8,083 bases of DNA from Deltaproteobacteria bacterium (GTDB lineage Bacteria > Desulfobacterota > Binatia > DP-6): NCBI GenBank assembly GCA_005879205.1, contig VBLD01000096.1, positions 14,544 through 22,626 of the forward strand, given 5' to 3'. Positions 1 through 6,622 of this stretch are shown in pieces. The translations under genes were made by a program, and so were the position numbers. Position 1 is the first letter of the stretch. The number at the start of each line of letters is the position of its first letter. The notes beneath the pieces were generated by a model that saw only the letters and a list, made by a program, of their open reading frames with translations, searched no databases and was not told where the DNA came from.

Positions 1-652
1 CCCGTCGCGCCGCGCTCTCCAACACGGCGTCCCACAGCGGGCGGACTGAGGGCGCATCCACGAGGATCTCGAACCCGTCCTCGCCCGTGTAGCCCGTTCG
101 TGACACGACCACGGCTTCGCCCGCGACCCGCGTCTGACACGCCGTGAAGGCGCGAAGCGAGGTCAGGTCGAGGGCGGTGAGAGTCCGGAGCGCCACCTCC
201 GCCTCGGGGCCCTGGAGCGCGAGGAGCGCCAGCTCCGCGCTGCGGTCCACCACGCTGGCCCGAGCGCCCACGTGCGACGTGATCCAGCCGAGGTCCTTCT
301 CCGCGTTGCCGGCGTTGACGATCAGGAGGTAGCGCTCGGCACCGAGACGGTAGACGACGAGATCGTCGAGCACGCCGCCCGTCTCGTTGCAGAGAAGCGT
401 GTACTGCGCATCGCCGATCCCCAGCCGCGCGAGGTCGTTCACCGTGAGCTCCTGGCAGACGGCCGCGGCCGACGGGCCGCTCACCTCGATCTCGCCCATG
501 TGGCTCACGTCGAAGAGCCCGCAGTGACGGCGCACCGCCAGGTGCTCCTCCGTGATGCCGCGATAGGAAAGCGGCATCTCCCAGCCGGCGAACTCCACCA
601 TGCGCGCGCCGTGCGCCCGATGCGCGTCGTAGAGCGGCGTCCGGCGCGCCAT
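1..652 (-). CDS. gcvT: Glycine cleavage system T protein (aminomethyltransferase), C-terminus outside window
   Basis: This is the tetrahydrofolate-dependent aminomethyltransferase of the glycine cleavage system. It takes the aminomethyl group from lipoyl-GcvH, releases ammonia and forms 5,10-methylene-THF in the cytoplasm. I translated 217 codons from the ATG at 652 to the window edge; the family is usually about 360-370 residues, so roughly 60% is present. Visible family motifs are FAGWEMPLSY (21-30), DVSHMGE (48-54), GGVLDD (92-97, holding the conserved catalytic Asp by analogy with GcvT structures), NAGNAEKD (113-120), ALQGP (145-149) and SRTGYTGEDGFEI (184-196). The frame is intact. The start lies 5 bases after the folD stop, with only a weak purine stretch (GAGACGG) before it, so translation is probably coupled to folD. 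In related bacteria gcvH and gcvP often follow, but that would be outside the window. Identification is firm. Confidence 0.96.
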   Translation of the reverse strand, partial: MARRTPLYDAHRAHGARMVEFAGWEMPLSYRGITEEHLAVRRHCGLFDVSHMGEIEVSGPSAAAVCQELTVNDLARLGIGDAQYTLLCNETGGVLDDLVVYRLGAERYLLIVNAGNAEKDLGWITSHVGARASVVDRSAELALLALQGPEAEVALRTLTALDLTSLRAFTACQTRVAGEAVVVSRTGYTGEDGFEILVDAPSVRPLWDAVLESAARR

Positions 653-657
653 CCGTC

Positions 658-1518
658 TCAGGCGGCCCGCGCGGCCGCCGCCTGCTCGGCGGCCGTCACG
701 GTGTTCGCCAGGAGCATGGCGACGGTCATCGGGCCGACCCCGCCGGGGACCGGCGTGATGAACCCGGCACGCTCGCGGGCCGGCTCGAACTCCACGTCGC
801 CGCAGAGCTTCCCTTCCGCCCGGCGGTTGATGCCGACGTCGATCACCACGGCTCCCGGACGTATCCACTCGCCACGCACGAGCCCGGCGTGCCCGGTGGC
901 GGCGACCACCACCTCGGCGCGCGCCACCTCGCCGGCCAGGTCGGCGGTCCGCGAATGACAGAGGGTGACGGTGGCGTGGCGCTCGAGCAGCAGAAGTGCC
1001 ACGGGCTTCCCGACCAGCACGCTGCGTCCGACGACCACCGTCCGGGCGCCCACGAGGGCGATGCCGGTCGTGTCGATGAGGCGGAGCACGCCGAGCGGGG
1101 TGCACGGGCGCAGCCCGGGCTGCCCAGCGAGGAGCCGTCCCTGGCTGACAGGATGCAACCCGTCGACGTCCTTCTCGGGCGTCAGGGCCTCGATGACGGC
1201 CGCCGCCCGCAGAGGGGGCGGCAGCGGGAGCTGCACGAGGATACCGTGCACCTCGGGATCGCGCCCGAGACGCCGGACGAGCGCCACCAACTCACCCTCC
1301 GGCATCGCGGCCGGCAGCCGGTGACCGAAGGAGCGGATACCGACGTCCGCGCAGGCCTTCCCCTTGTTGCCGACATAGACCCGTGACGCGGGGTCGTCAC
1401 CGACGAGGATCGCGGCCAGGCCCGGGACGACGCCGCGCGCGGCGAGCCGCATGACGCGCTCGCGCACTTCCGCCCGCACCGCTGCGGCCACGACCTTGCC
1501 GTCGATCGTCTGTCCCAC
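658..1518 (-). CDS. folD: Bifunctional methylene-THF dehydrogenase / methenyl-THF cyclohydrolase
   Basis: FolD oxidises 5,10-methylene-THF to 5,10-methenyl-THF with NADP and hydrolyses it to 10-formyl-THF, feeding purine and formyl-Met-tRNA synthesis. From the GTG at 1518 the protein is 286 residues, the normal family size. Motifs in order: GDDPAS (40-45), the catalytic Tyr-x3-Lys pair Y48/K52, HGILVQLPLP (91-100), KDVDG (116-120), the dinucleotide-binding segment VVVGRSVLVGKP (161-172), CHSRT (187-191), VIDVGIN (225-231) and TPVPGGVGPMT (255-265). The frame stays open to a TTG at 1572, but those 18 extra residues are outside the conserved fold and overlap a good promoter candidate. GGGAAG six bases before the GTG serves as a ribosome site, so I prefer 1518. 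It heads an operon with gcvT: GcvT makes the substrate that FolD consumes. Confidence 0.95.
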   Translation of the reverse strand: MGQTIDGKVVAAAVRAEVRERVMRLAARGVVPGLAAILVGDDPASRVYVGNKGKACADVGIRSFGHRLPAAMPEGELVALVRRLGRDPEVHGILVQLPLPPPLRAAAVIEALTPEKDVDGLHPVSQGRLLAGQPGLRPCTPLGVLRLIDTTGIALVGARTVVVGRSVLVGKPVALLLLERHATVTLCHSRTADLAGEVARAEVVVAATGHAGLVRGEWIRPGAVVIDVGINRRAEGKLCGDVEFEPARERAGFITPVPGGVGPMTVAMLLANTVTAAEQAAAARAA

Positions 1519-1543
1519 CGCGAGCTTCCCGAGTCGCGTATCG

Positions 1544-1572
1544 CGTATATAGACCGACCCCCGGAGAGGCAA
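1544..1572 (-). promoter_or_regulatory. Candidate folD-gcvT promoter
   Basis: On the minus strand, TTGCCT (1572-1567) is followed after 17 bases by TATACG (1549-1544); the overlapping TATATA at 1551-1546 is the only such AT run nearby and could be the -10 in a shifted register. Transcription would begin near 1537, giving a leader of about 19 bases before the GTG at 1518 with GGGAAG inside it. This arrangement argues against the upstream TTG start of folD. It is inferred from sigma-70-like consensus only. Confidence 0.4.
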
Positions 1573-1601
1573 GAGTGGACGTGCCGCCGGCGACCGCGTG
1601 C

Positions 1602-1607
1602 TAGAGT
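1602..1607 (+). promoter_or_regulatory. -10-like box of a possibly leaderless ald transcript
   Basis: TAGAGT (matching TANNNT) ends six bases before the ald ATG at 1614. A transcript starting the usual distance downstream would begin at or next to that ATG. No Shine-Dalgarno sequence stands before the start; only a GAG touches it. I found no good -35 hexamer. Suggestive, not proven. Confidence 0.35.
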
Positions 1608-1613
1608 ATCGAG

Positions 1614-2726
1614 ATGGTCATCGGCGTGCCGCGTGAGATCAAGGAGGAGGAGAACCGGGTGGCGCTCACGCCGAGCGGCGTCGGGGCGCTGGTGGCGCAT
1701 GGCCACCGCGTCCTCGTCGAGCACGGCGCCGGCACGGGCTCGCGTCTGCCGGACGCGCGCTACCGCGACGCGGGAGCGGAGCTGACCGACGCGCGCAGCG
1801 TGTGGACGCGCGGCGACCTCGTCCTGAAAGTGAAGGAGCCCGAACCGTCGGAATACGAACTCCTCCGTCCCGACCTCGTGCTCTTCACCTACCTCCACCT
1901 CGCGGCCAACCCCGCGCTCACGCGCGTCCTGATCGAGCGGCGCGTGCGGGCACTGGCGTACGAGACGCTGCAACCGGACGACGGCTCCTTGCCGTTGCTC
2001 GCACCGATGAGCGAGGTCGCGGGGCGGCTGGCGGTACAGGCAGGAGCCTGGTGCCTGCAGGCGCAGAACGGCGGTCGCGGGGTGCTGCTCTCGGGAGCCT
2101 CCGGCGTCCGCCCTGCAAAGGTCGTCATCCTCGGCGCGGGGATCGCGGGCACGAACGCCTGCCAGGTGGCGGTGGGAGTCGGCGCGGATGTCTCCATCCT
2201 CGACATCGACCCGGCGAAGCTCCGCTACGTGCACGACATCCTCGCCGGCCACGTCACCACCGTGATGTCGAACCGGGCCAACCTCGAGGAGGAGGTGGTC
2301 GCGGCCGATCTGGTGATCGGCTCGGTCCTGATCCCCGGCGCGCGCGCGCCGCGCCTCCTTCCCCGCTCGCTCGTCGGCGCCATGCGGCCGGGCGCCGCGC
2401 TCGTCGACGTGTCGATCGACCAGGGCGGCTGCGCCGAGACGTCCCGGCCGACCACCCATGCCCGTCCGACGTACGTCGACGAGGAGGTGGTGCACTACTG
2501 CGTGACCAACATGCCCGGCGCCGTGCCGCACACCGCGACCTTCGCGCTCACCAATGCGACGCTCTCCTACGCACTCGAGATCGCCGACCGTGGTTTCGTC
2601 GAAGCGCTGCGCCGGAACGCCGCGCTCCGCCGCGCGAGTAACGTGCTCGCAGGACGCGTGACGCATCCGGGCGTGGCCGAAGCGGCCGGCGTCGCCGCGA
2701 CGCCGCCCGAGCAGCTGCTCAGCTGA
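1614..2726 (+). CDS. ald: Alanine dehydrogenase
   Basis: This NAD-dependent enzyme interconverts L-alanine and pyruvate plus ammonia, linking alanine use to carbon and nitrogen metabolism and NADH balance. The 370 residues equal the usual family length. The N-terminal catalytic domain opens with IGVPREIKEEENRVALTP (residues 3-20, R15 for substrate carboxylate), then K74 in VKEP and H95 in TYLHL, the conserved active-site residues of Ald. A Rossmann domain follows with GAGIAG (174-179) and acidic D197 at the end of the next strand for the NAD ribose. D269 in DVSIDQGG and the TNMPGAVP loop (298-305) complete the signature. The start has no ribosome site but a -10-like box close by. It is divergent from folD and convergent with aspS, overlapping it by 8 bases at the 3' ends. 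The related transhydrogenase alpha subunit is unlikely given the length and TNMPGAVP. Confidence 0.96.
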   Translation: MVIGVPREIKEEENRVALTPSGVGALVAHGHRVLVEHGAGTGSRLPDARYRDAGAELTDARSVWTRGDLVLKVKEPEPSEYELLRPDLVLFTYLHLAANPALTRVLIERRVRALAYETLQPDDGSLPLLAPMSEVAGRLAVQAGAWCLQAQNGGRGVLLSGASGVRPAKVVILGAGIAGTNACQVAVGVGADVSILDIDPAKLRYVHDILAGHVTTVMSNRANLEEEVVAADLVIGSVLIPGARAPRLLPRSLVGAMRPGAALVDVSIDQGGCAETSRPTTHARPTYVDEEVVHYCVTNMPGAVPHTATFALTNATLSYALEIADRGFVEALRRNAALRRASNVLAGRVTHPGVAEAAGVAATPPEQLLS

Positions 2727-4509
2727 CGACGCGAAGCCCGAGCTCGCGGAGCTGCGCGGGGTCGACCGGTGCGGGCGCCTCCGTCATCGGGCAGAACGCC
2801 CGCTGCGTCTTCGGGAACGCGATGACGTCGCGGATCGATTCGGCTCCGGCGAGCAGCATGATGAGGCGATCGAACCCGAGCGCGATGCCGCCGTGGGGCG
2901 GGGCACCGAAGGAGAGCGCCTCGAGCAGGAAGCCGAAGCGTGCCTGCGCCTCCGTCTCGGACATGCCGAGGAGGGCGAACACGCGCTGCTGCAGATCGGG
3001 CTGGTGGATCCGGATGCTGCCCCCGCCGAGCTCCGTCCCGTTCAGCACGAGGTCGTAGGCCTGCGAGCGAACCCCGAGAGGCTCGCTCTCGAGGCGATCG
3101 ACGTCCTCGTCGACCGGCGACGTGAACGGGTGATGGACGGCGGCGTAGCGATTCGCGTCCGGGTCGCGCTCGAGGAGCGGGAAGTCGACGACCCAGAGAA
3201 AGCAGTCCTCGCCCTTCGCCACCCGTCCGAGCCGCTCGCCGAGCTGGAGGCGGATGCGCGACAGGATGGCCGACGCCAGCGGCTCCGGCTCGGCGAGCAG
3301 GAGGAGCAGATGGCCGGCCTCGAGACCAGCCGCCGCCGTGAGGCGTTCGCGCTCGGCCTCCGAGAGGAACTTCGTCGCCGGCGACTGCCAGCCGTCCGGA
3401 CCGATCCGGATCCACGTGAGCCCGCGCGCGCCCTCGGCGGTCGCGAAGCCGACCAGGTCGTCGAGCTCGCGACGCGACAGCGTCGCGCCGCCGCCGGGAA
3501 TGGCGAGCCCGCGCACGGGGTGGCCCGCCGCCAGCGCTTCGGCGAAGACGCGGAATCCCGTCCCGGCAAAGCATGCCGAGAAGTCGCCGAGCTCGAGGTC
3601 GACGCGGAGGTCGGGCCGATCGGTGCCGAAGCGTCGCATGGCGTCGCGGTAGGAGAGGACCGGAAAGGGCCGCTCGGTGGGTCGCCCGCGCACCGAGGTG
3701 AAGATGTCTGCGATCATCGGCTCGACGGCTCCCATGACGTCGGCCCGACCGACGAAGGACATCTCGAGATCGATCTGCGTGAACTCCGGCTGCCGGTCCG
3801 CGCGCAGGTCCTCGTCCCGAAAACAGCGCACGATCTGGTAGTAGCGATCAAAACCGGCGACCATCAGGATCTGCTTGAAGAGCTGGGGCGACTGCGGCAG
3901 CGCGTAGAAGGCGCCGCGCTGCACCCGGCTCGGCACCAGGTAGTCGCGCGCCCCTTCGGGCGTCGAGCGGGCGAGTACGGGCGTTTCGACCTCGATGAAC
4001 CCGAGTCGCGTGAGGTGCTCCCGCACCGCATGGGCCACCTCGTGCCGCAGCAGCAGGTTGCGCTGAACGGCTGGTCGCCGGAGGTCCAGATAGCGGTAGC
4101 GGAGCCGCGTCGACTCGGTCACCTCCGCTGCGTCGTCGATCGGAAACGGGGTGGGCCGCGCCGTGTTCAGGACGTGGAGTGCCGACGCGACGACCTCCAC
4201 CGCCCCGGTGGGCAGATCGGGGTTGACGGTCTCGCCTGGCCGGGGACGGACCGTTCCGCGGACGGCGATCACGAACTCGAGCCGCAGGTCCCGAGCCCGC
4301 TCGTGCGCGGCAGGGCTCTCGGCCGGATTGCAGACCACCTGAACGAGGCCGGTGCGGTCGCGGAGGTCGACGAACAGCACGCCGCCGTGGTCGCGCCGGG
4401 CGTGCACCCAGCCGCACAGTGTGACCGCGCGCCCGACGTCGGTGGTCCTGAGGAGACCGCACCCGTCCGTCCGCCGCCAGTCACCGAGCGGATCGGCGAG
4501 CGATTTCAT
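2719..4509 (-). CDS. aspS: Aspartyl-tRNA synthetase, bacterial type (possibly non-discriminating)
   Basis: This class II synthetase activates aspartate with ATP and charges tRNA-Asp; H41 suggests it may also charge tRNA-Asn. From 4509 it has 596 residues, close to the roughly 590 typical of the bacterial type. It has an N-terminal OB-fold anticodon domain (about 1-110, GWVHARRDHGGV at 33-44), a catalytic core with motif 2 FRDEDLRADRQPEFTQID (230-247), a bacterial-specific GAD insertion (about 300-415), HHPFTSP (459-465), GTELGGGSIRIH (491-502) and motif 3 GIALGFDRLIML (541-552). I reject the longer start at 4533. The ATG at 4509 overlaps the hisS stop as ATGA and has GGAGG seven bases upstream, which also falls inside any longer reading frame. 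It is the second gene of the hisS-aspS operon. Its 3' end runs 8 bases into ald, leaving no room for an ordinary terminator. Confidence 0.97.
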   Translation of the reverse strand: MKSLADPLGDWRRTDGCGLLRTTDVGRAVTLCGWVHARRDHGGVLFVDLRDRTGLVQVVCNPAESPAAHERARDLRLEFVIAVRGTVRPRPGETVNPDLPTGAVEVVASALHVLNTARPTPFPIDDAAEVTESTRLRYRYLDLRRPAVQRNLLLRHEVAHAVREHLTRLGFIEVETPVLARSTPEGARDYLVPSRVQRGAFYALPQSPQLFKQILMVAGFDRYYQIVRCFRDEDLRADRQPEFTQIDLEMSFVGRADVMGAVEPMIADIFTSVRGRPTERPFPVLSYRDAMRRFGTDRPDLRVDLELGDFSACFAGTGFRVFAEALAAGHPVRGLAIPGGGATLSRRELDDLVGFATAEGARGLTWIRIGPDGWQSPATKFLSEAERERLTAAAGLEAGHLLLLLAEPEPLASAILSRIRLQLGERLGRVAKGEDCFLWVVDFPLLERDPDANRYAAVHHPFTSPVDEDVDRLESEPLGVRSQAYDLVLNGTELGGGSIRIHQPDLQQRVFALLGMSETEAQARFGFLLEALSFGAPPHGGIALGFDRLIMLLAGAESIRDVIAFPKTQRAFCPMTEAPAPVDPAQLRELGLRVVS

Positions 4510-5774
4510 GCGCCGACCTCCGCTCGTATCCAACGCGCCAGCTCGGGACCCGGCGTCTCGAGGGCGAAGGCGTGACGCCGATCGACGCTGCTCACGAGAT
4601 CCCGCACGGTGGCGCGGCCGGCCGCGAGCTCCTCGGGACCAAGGATGACCGCGAGCCGCGCTCGCCGCCGATTGGCGACTCCGAGGAGGGCCTTCAGGCT
4701 GCGTCCCGCGGGTTCCACCCCCACCGACAACCCCTCGTCGCGCAGCCGCGTCGCGAGCTGCAATGCGGGGGCGACCGCGGCGGGCTCGAGAGGGAGTATG
4801 AGCGCAACCGGGCCGCGCTCGGGATCGGCGGCCCTCGGCGCCGCCATGGCCAGGCGATCGAGTCCCAGCGCGAAGCCTACCCCGGGCACGTCGGGCCCGC
4901 CGAGCATCGCCACGAGCCCGTCGTAGCGGCCGCCGCCGCCGATCGCATTCTGCGCTCCGAGGCCCTCGCCCTCGGCAAGGATCTCGAACGCGGTGCGATC
5001 ATAGTAGTCGAGTCCCCGCACGAGGCGGAGGTTCAACGCATACGGCACGTGCTCCTGGTCGAGGAGTGCCCGCACTTCGTCGAAATGCGCGGTACACGCG
5101 GCGCACAGGCTGTCGCGCATCACGGGGGCGCGCTCGATCACCTCGCGGCAGCCCGGGACCTTGCAATCGAGAAGACGGAGCGGGTTACGCTCGAGACGGC
5201 GATGACAGTCACCGCACAGCGCCTCGAGGTGCGCCAACCCGAACTTCCGCAGTCGCTCCCGATAGGCGGGCCGGCAGCTCTCGTCGCCCAGCGAGTTGAG
5301 CTCGATGTGCACCCCGCGGGCCGCGACACGGTCGAAGTAGCGAGCGAGCCAGACGAGCAGCTCCGCATCGGCCAGCGCGTCGTCGCGACCGAGCACCTCG
5401 GCGCCGATCTGGTAGAACTGCCGGTAGCGGCCGCGCTGGGGCCGCTCGCGGCGAAACATCGGTCCCGTGTAGAAAAGTCGAGCCTGGCGTTCGCGGTGGA
5501 CGAGACCGCTCTCCAGGTACGCTCGCACCACACTCGCCGTGGCCTCGGGCCGGAGGGTGAGGGGCGTCTCCTCCTTGTCCCGGTCGCGAAACGAGAACAT
5601 CTCCTTCTCGACGATGTCTGTCGTCTCGCCCACAGCCCGCGCGAAGAGGTCGCTCCGCTCGAGGATCGGAAGTCGTACCTCACCGAAGCCGTAGAGCGTC
5701 TGCCAGTGGCTGCATTCCTCGGGCAGGATGTCACGGAAGCCGCGAACGGCCGGGATCGCGCTCGGTTTTGACAT
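4506..5774 (-). CDS. hisS: Histidyl-tRNA synthetase with a shortened N-terminal helix
   Basis: This class II synthetase charges tRNA-His. From the ATG at 5774 it is 422 residues. Motifs: VRGFRDILPEE (10-20), LTLRPE (73-78), motif 2 FRRERPQRGRYRQFYQ (107-122), the histidine-specific LVRGLDYY (251-258) and GGGGRYDG (279-286), motif 3 GFALGLDRL (300-308), then a C-terminal anticodon-binding domain from about 322. Cysteines C187/C190 and C224/C227 could form a metal site; C204 and C209 lie between them, and similar cysteines occur in other bacterial HisRS. The frame is open back to a GTG at 5858, but the extra 28 residues match nothing expected and would cover the promoter. Between W24-Q25 and Y28-G29, about ten residues present in E. 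coli HisRS are missing, in frame. It leads the hisS-aspS operon. No clear ribosome site precedes the start. Confidence 0.95.
   Translation of the reverse strand: MSKPSAIPAVRGFRDILPEECSHWQTLYGFGEVRLPILERSDLFARAVGETTDIVEKEMFSFRDRDKEETPLTLRPEATASVVRAYLESGLVHRERQARLFYTGPMFRRERPQRGRYRQFYQIGAEVLGRDDALADAELLVWLARYFDRVAARGVHIELNSLGDESCRPAYRERLRKFGLAHLEALCGDCHRRLERNPLRLLDCKVPGCREVIERAPVMRDSLCAACTAHFDEVRALLDQEHVPYALNLRLVRGLDYYDRTAFEILAEGEGLGAQNAIGGGGRYDGLVAMLGGPDVPGVGFALGLDRLAMAAPRAADPERGPVALILPLEPAAVAPALQLATRLRDEGLSVGVEPAGRSLKALLGVANRRRARLAVILGPEELAAGRATVRDLVSSVDRRHAFALETPGPELARWIRAEVGA
4517..4521 (-). promoter_or_regulatory. Ribosome binding site deciding the aspS start
   Basis: GGAGG on the minus strand lies within the last codons of hisS, seven bases before the ATG at 4509, which forms ATGA with the hisS stop. 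This is near-ideal spacing and supports coupled translation of aspS from 4509 rather than from the ATG at 4533. Confidence 0.75.
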
Positions 5775-5792
5775 TGTGACGGTGAACGAACG

Positions 5793-5821
5793 CTTGTAGC
5801 AAAGGGCTGCACGGGCTTCAA
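5793..5821 (-). promoter_or_regulatory. Candidate hisS-aspS promoter
   Basis: On the minus strand TTGAAG (5821-5816) and TACAAG (5798-5793) are separated by 17 bases, each matching the sigma-70 consensus at four of six positions. The start site would fall near 5786, about 12 bases before the hisS ATG. Consensus match only. Confidence 0.3.
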
Positions 5822-5826
5822 CGCGA

Positions 5827-5834
5827 AAACGTTT
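5827..5834. promoter_or_regulatory. AAACGTTT palindrome, possible operator
   Basis: A perfect AAACGTTT palindrome sits between the candidate divergent promoters of hisS and the gene at 5900, touching the -35 of the latter. AT-rich palindromes are rare in this GC-rich window. The core resembles LacI/PurR-family operators (ACGCAAACGTTTGCGT): about 11 of 16 positions agree when centred at 5830/5831. No regulator of that family is in the window, so this remains a suggestion. Confidence 0.2.
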
Positions 5835-5861
5835 GATAATGCGCCGATTTGTCTTCACAAT
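5833..5861 (+). promoter_or_regulatory. Candidate promoter of the unknown gene at 5900
   Basis: TTGATA (5833-5838, five of six to consensus) and CACAAT (5856-5861, four of six) are 17 bases apart. Transcription would begin near 5868, leaving a leader of about 32 bases before the ATG at 5900. Confidence 0.35.
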
Positions 5862-5899
5862 GTCCGCGTGGCGCGGTTCTTGCGGTCCTCGCCCGGCGG

Positions 5900-6481
5900 A
5901 TGAGCACCTCGAAGCTCGAGACCGGGTCCCTGACCCTCCTCTTTCGCCAGCTCGTGCGCACGGCGATGGCCGCGCAGCAAGTGGAATCCTCCGAGATCAC
6001 GGAGTTCTACCTCGTCCAGCTGCTCGAGGGCTTCGCGCGCCCGGGACGGGGCGAGCTGCTCGGCCGTCCGCTGGCGCTCGACTATCTCGAAGCCTTTCAC
6101 CTGCCGGCCTCGCAGCGTTACGAGAAGCTCAAGCGCGTCGCGGACACGGCCCTCTTCGTCACTGGCATCTTCGTGGACAGCCTCGAGCGCAGCCTGGTCG
6201 GGCCCGACTACTACGCGTCGCTCGGCGCCAACGCCTACGCGCGGCTCTCGGCCCAGCCGCCGCGGGCCAGCCTTGCGGAGCTCTTCGGGGAGCTCGCCGG
6301 CCGCTTCCCGGAGTTCGTCCGCGTCCTCGCCGAGATCAGCGCTCAGGATATCTTCCGCCGGCACGAGGACACGATCCGGCTCTACAAGCGTTGGGTCCAC
6401 ACGCGCGGCCGCCGCGAGGCCGATCTGCTCGTCCGGCGCGGCATCATTCCGTTCGCTCCGCCGTCGAACCAGCGTCACTGA
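5900..6481 (+). CDS. Conserved protein of unknown function, alpha-helical
   Basis: This ORF encodes 193 residues from the first in-frame ATG (5900); a TTG at 5849 would add 17 residues of unlike composition and overlap the promoter. I cannot assign a function. The protein looks cytoplasmic and mostly helical: there is no signal peptide, no long hydrophobic membrane span and no cysteine pairs. Recognisable blocks are EITEFYLVQLLEGF (32-45), a central ADTALFVTGIFVDSLERSLVGPDYY (81-105), LAELFGELAGRFPEFVRVLAEIS (125-147) and the C-terminal LVRRGIIP (177-184). From memory these blocks resemble a family of about 190 residues in myxobacteria and relatives that is annotated only as hypothetical. Codon use looks like that of its neighbours, and the opposite and other frames are shadows. 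It is divergent from hisS and followed by the long inverted repeat. The ribosome site (GGCGG abutting the ATG) is weak. Confidence 0.82.
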   Translation: MSTSKLETGSLTLLFRQLVRTAMAAQQVESSEITEFYLVQLLEGFARPGRGELLGRPLALDYLEAFHLPASQRYEKLKRVADTALFVTGIFVDSLERSLVGPDYYASLGANAYARLSAQPPRASLAELFGELAGRFPEFVRVLAEISAQDIFRRHEDTIRLYKRWVHTRGRREADLLVRRGIIPFAPPSNQRH

Positions 6482-6493
6482 GCGGTGTCGGTT

Positions 6494-6622
6494 CGCGGGA
6501 GCGGGGACGCCGGCTCGGCTCCGGTCCAAGCCCCACGCGCGACTCGTAAAAGCAACGTCCCCCCGAAGCTGCGCGCTCGCGCGGGGGCTGCGGGTGGCCG
6601 CTCCGGCGTCCCCGCTCCCGCG
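6494..6622. repeat. Long nested inverted repeat (129-base hairpin) between convergent genes
   Basis: The outer arms, 6494-6513 and 6603-6622, are perfect 20-base reverse complements. After a 2x2 internal loop, 6516-6519 (CGGC) pairs with 6597-6600 (GCCG). Further in, 6529-6542 pairs with 6577-6589 over 13 base pairs with one bulged A (6535). The terminal loop is 6543-6576. It begins 13 bases after the stop of the gene at 5900 and lies 63 bases past the methyltransferase stop, so either transcript would fold into it. No T-run follows either arm. GCGGTGTNGG occurs as a direct repeat on each side (6482-6491 and 6632-6641), at unequal distances. It could be a bidirectional transcription or RNA-stability barrier, a structured RNA or a small palindromic mobile element; the sequence does not decide. 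I see nothing else in the rest of this gap, 6623-6684. Confidence 0.8.

Noticed and set aside
272..958. Plus-strand open frame of 228 codons over gcvT/folD
   Set aside because: It runs antisense across two clearly recognised genes and its translation is low-complexity Arg/Ala/His sequence typical of GC-rich shadow frames.
1182..2666. Minus-strand open frame of 494 codons spanning ald and the folD start
   Set aside because: It crosses a divergent intergenic region and overlaps two well-supported genes in wrong frames; charged repetitive translation.
2893..4575. Plus-strand open frame of 560 codons antisense to aspS
   Set aside because: Its length comes from high GC and few stops; the opposite strand encodes an intact AspRS and the plus-strand product matches no fold I recognise.
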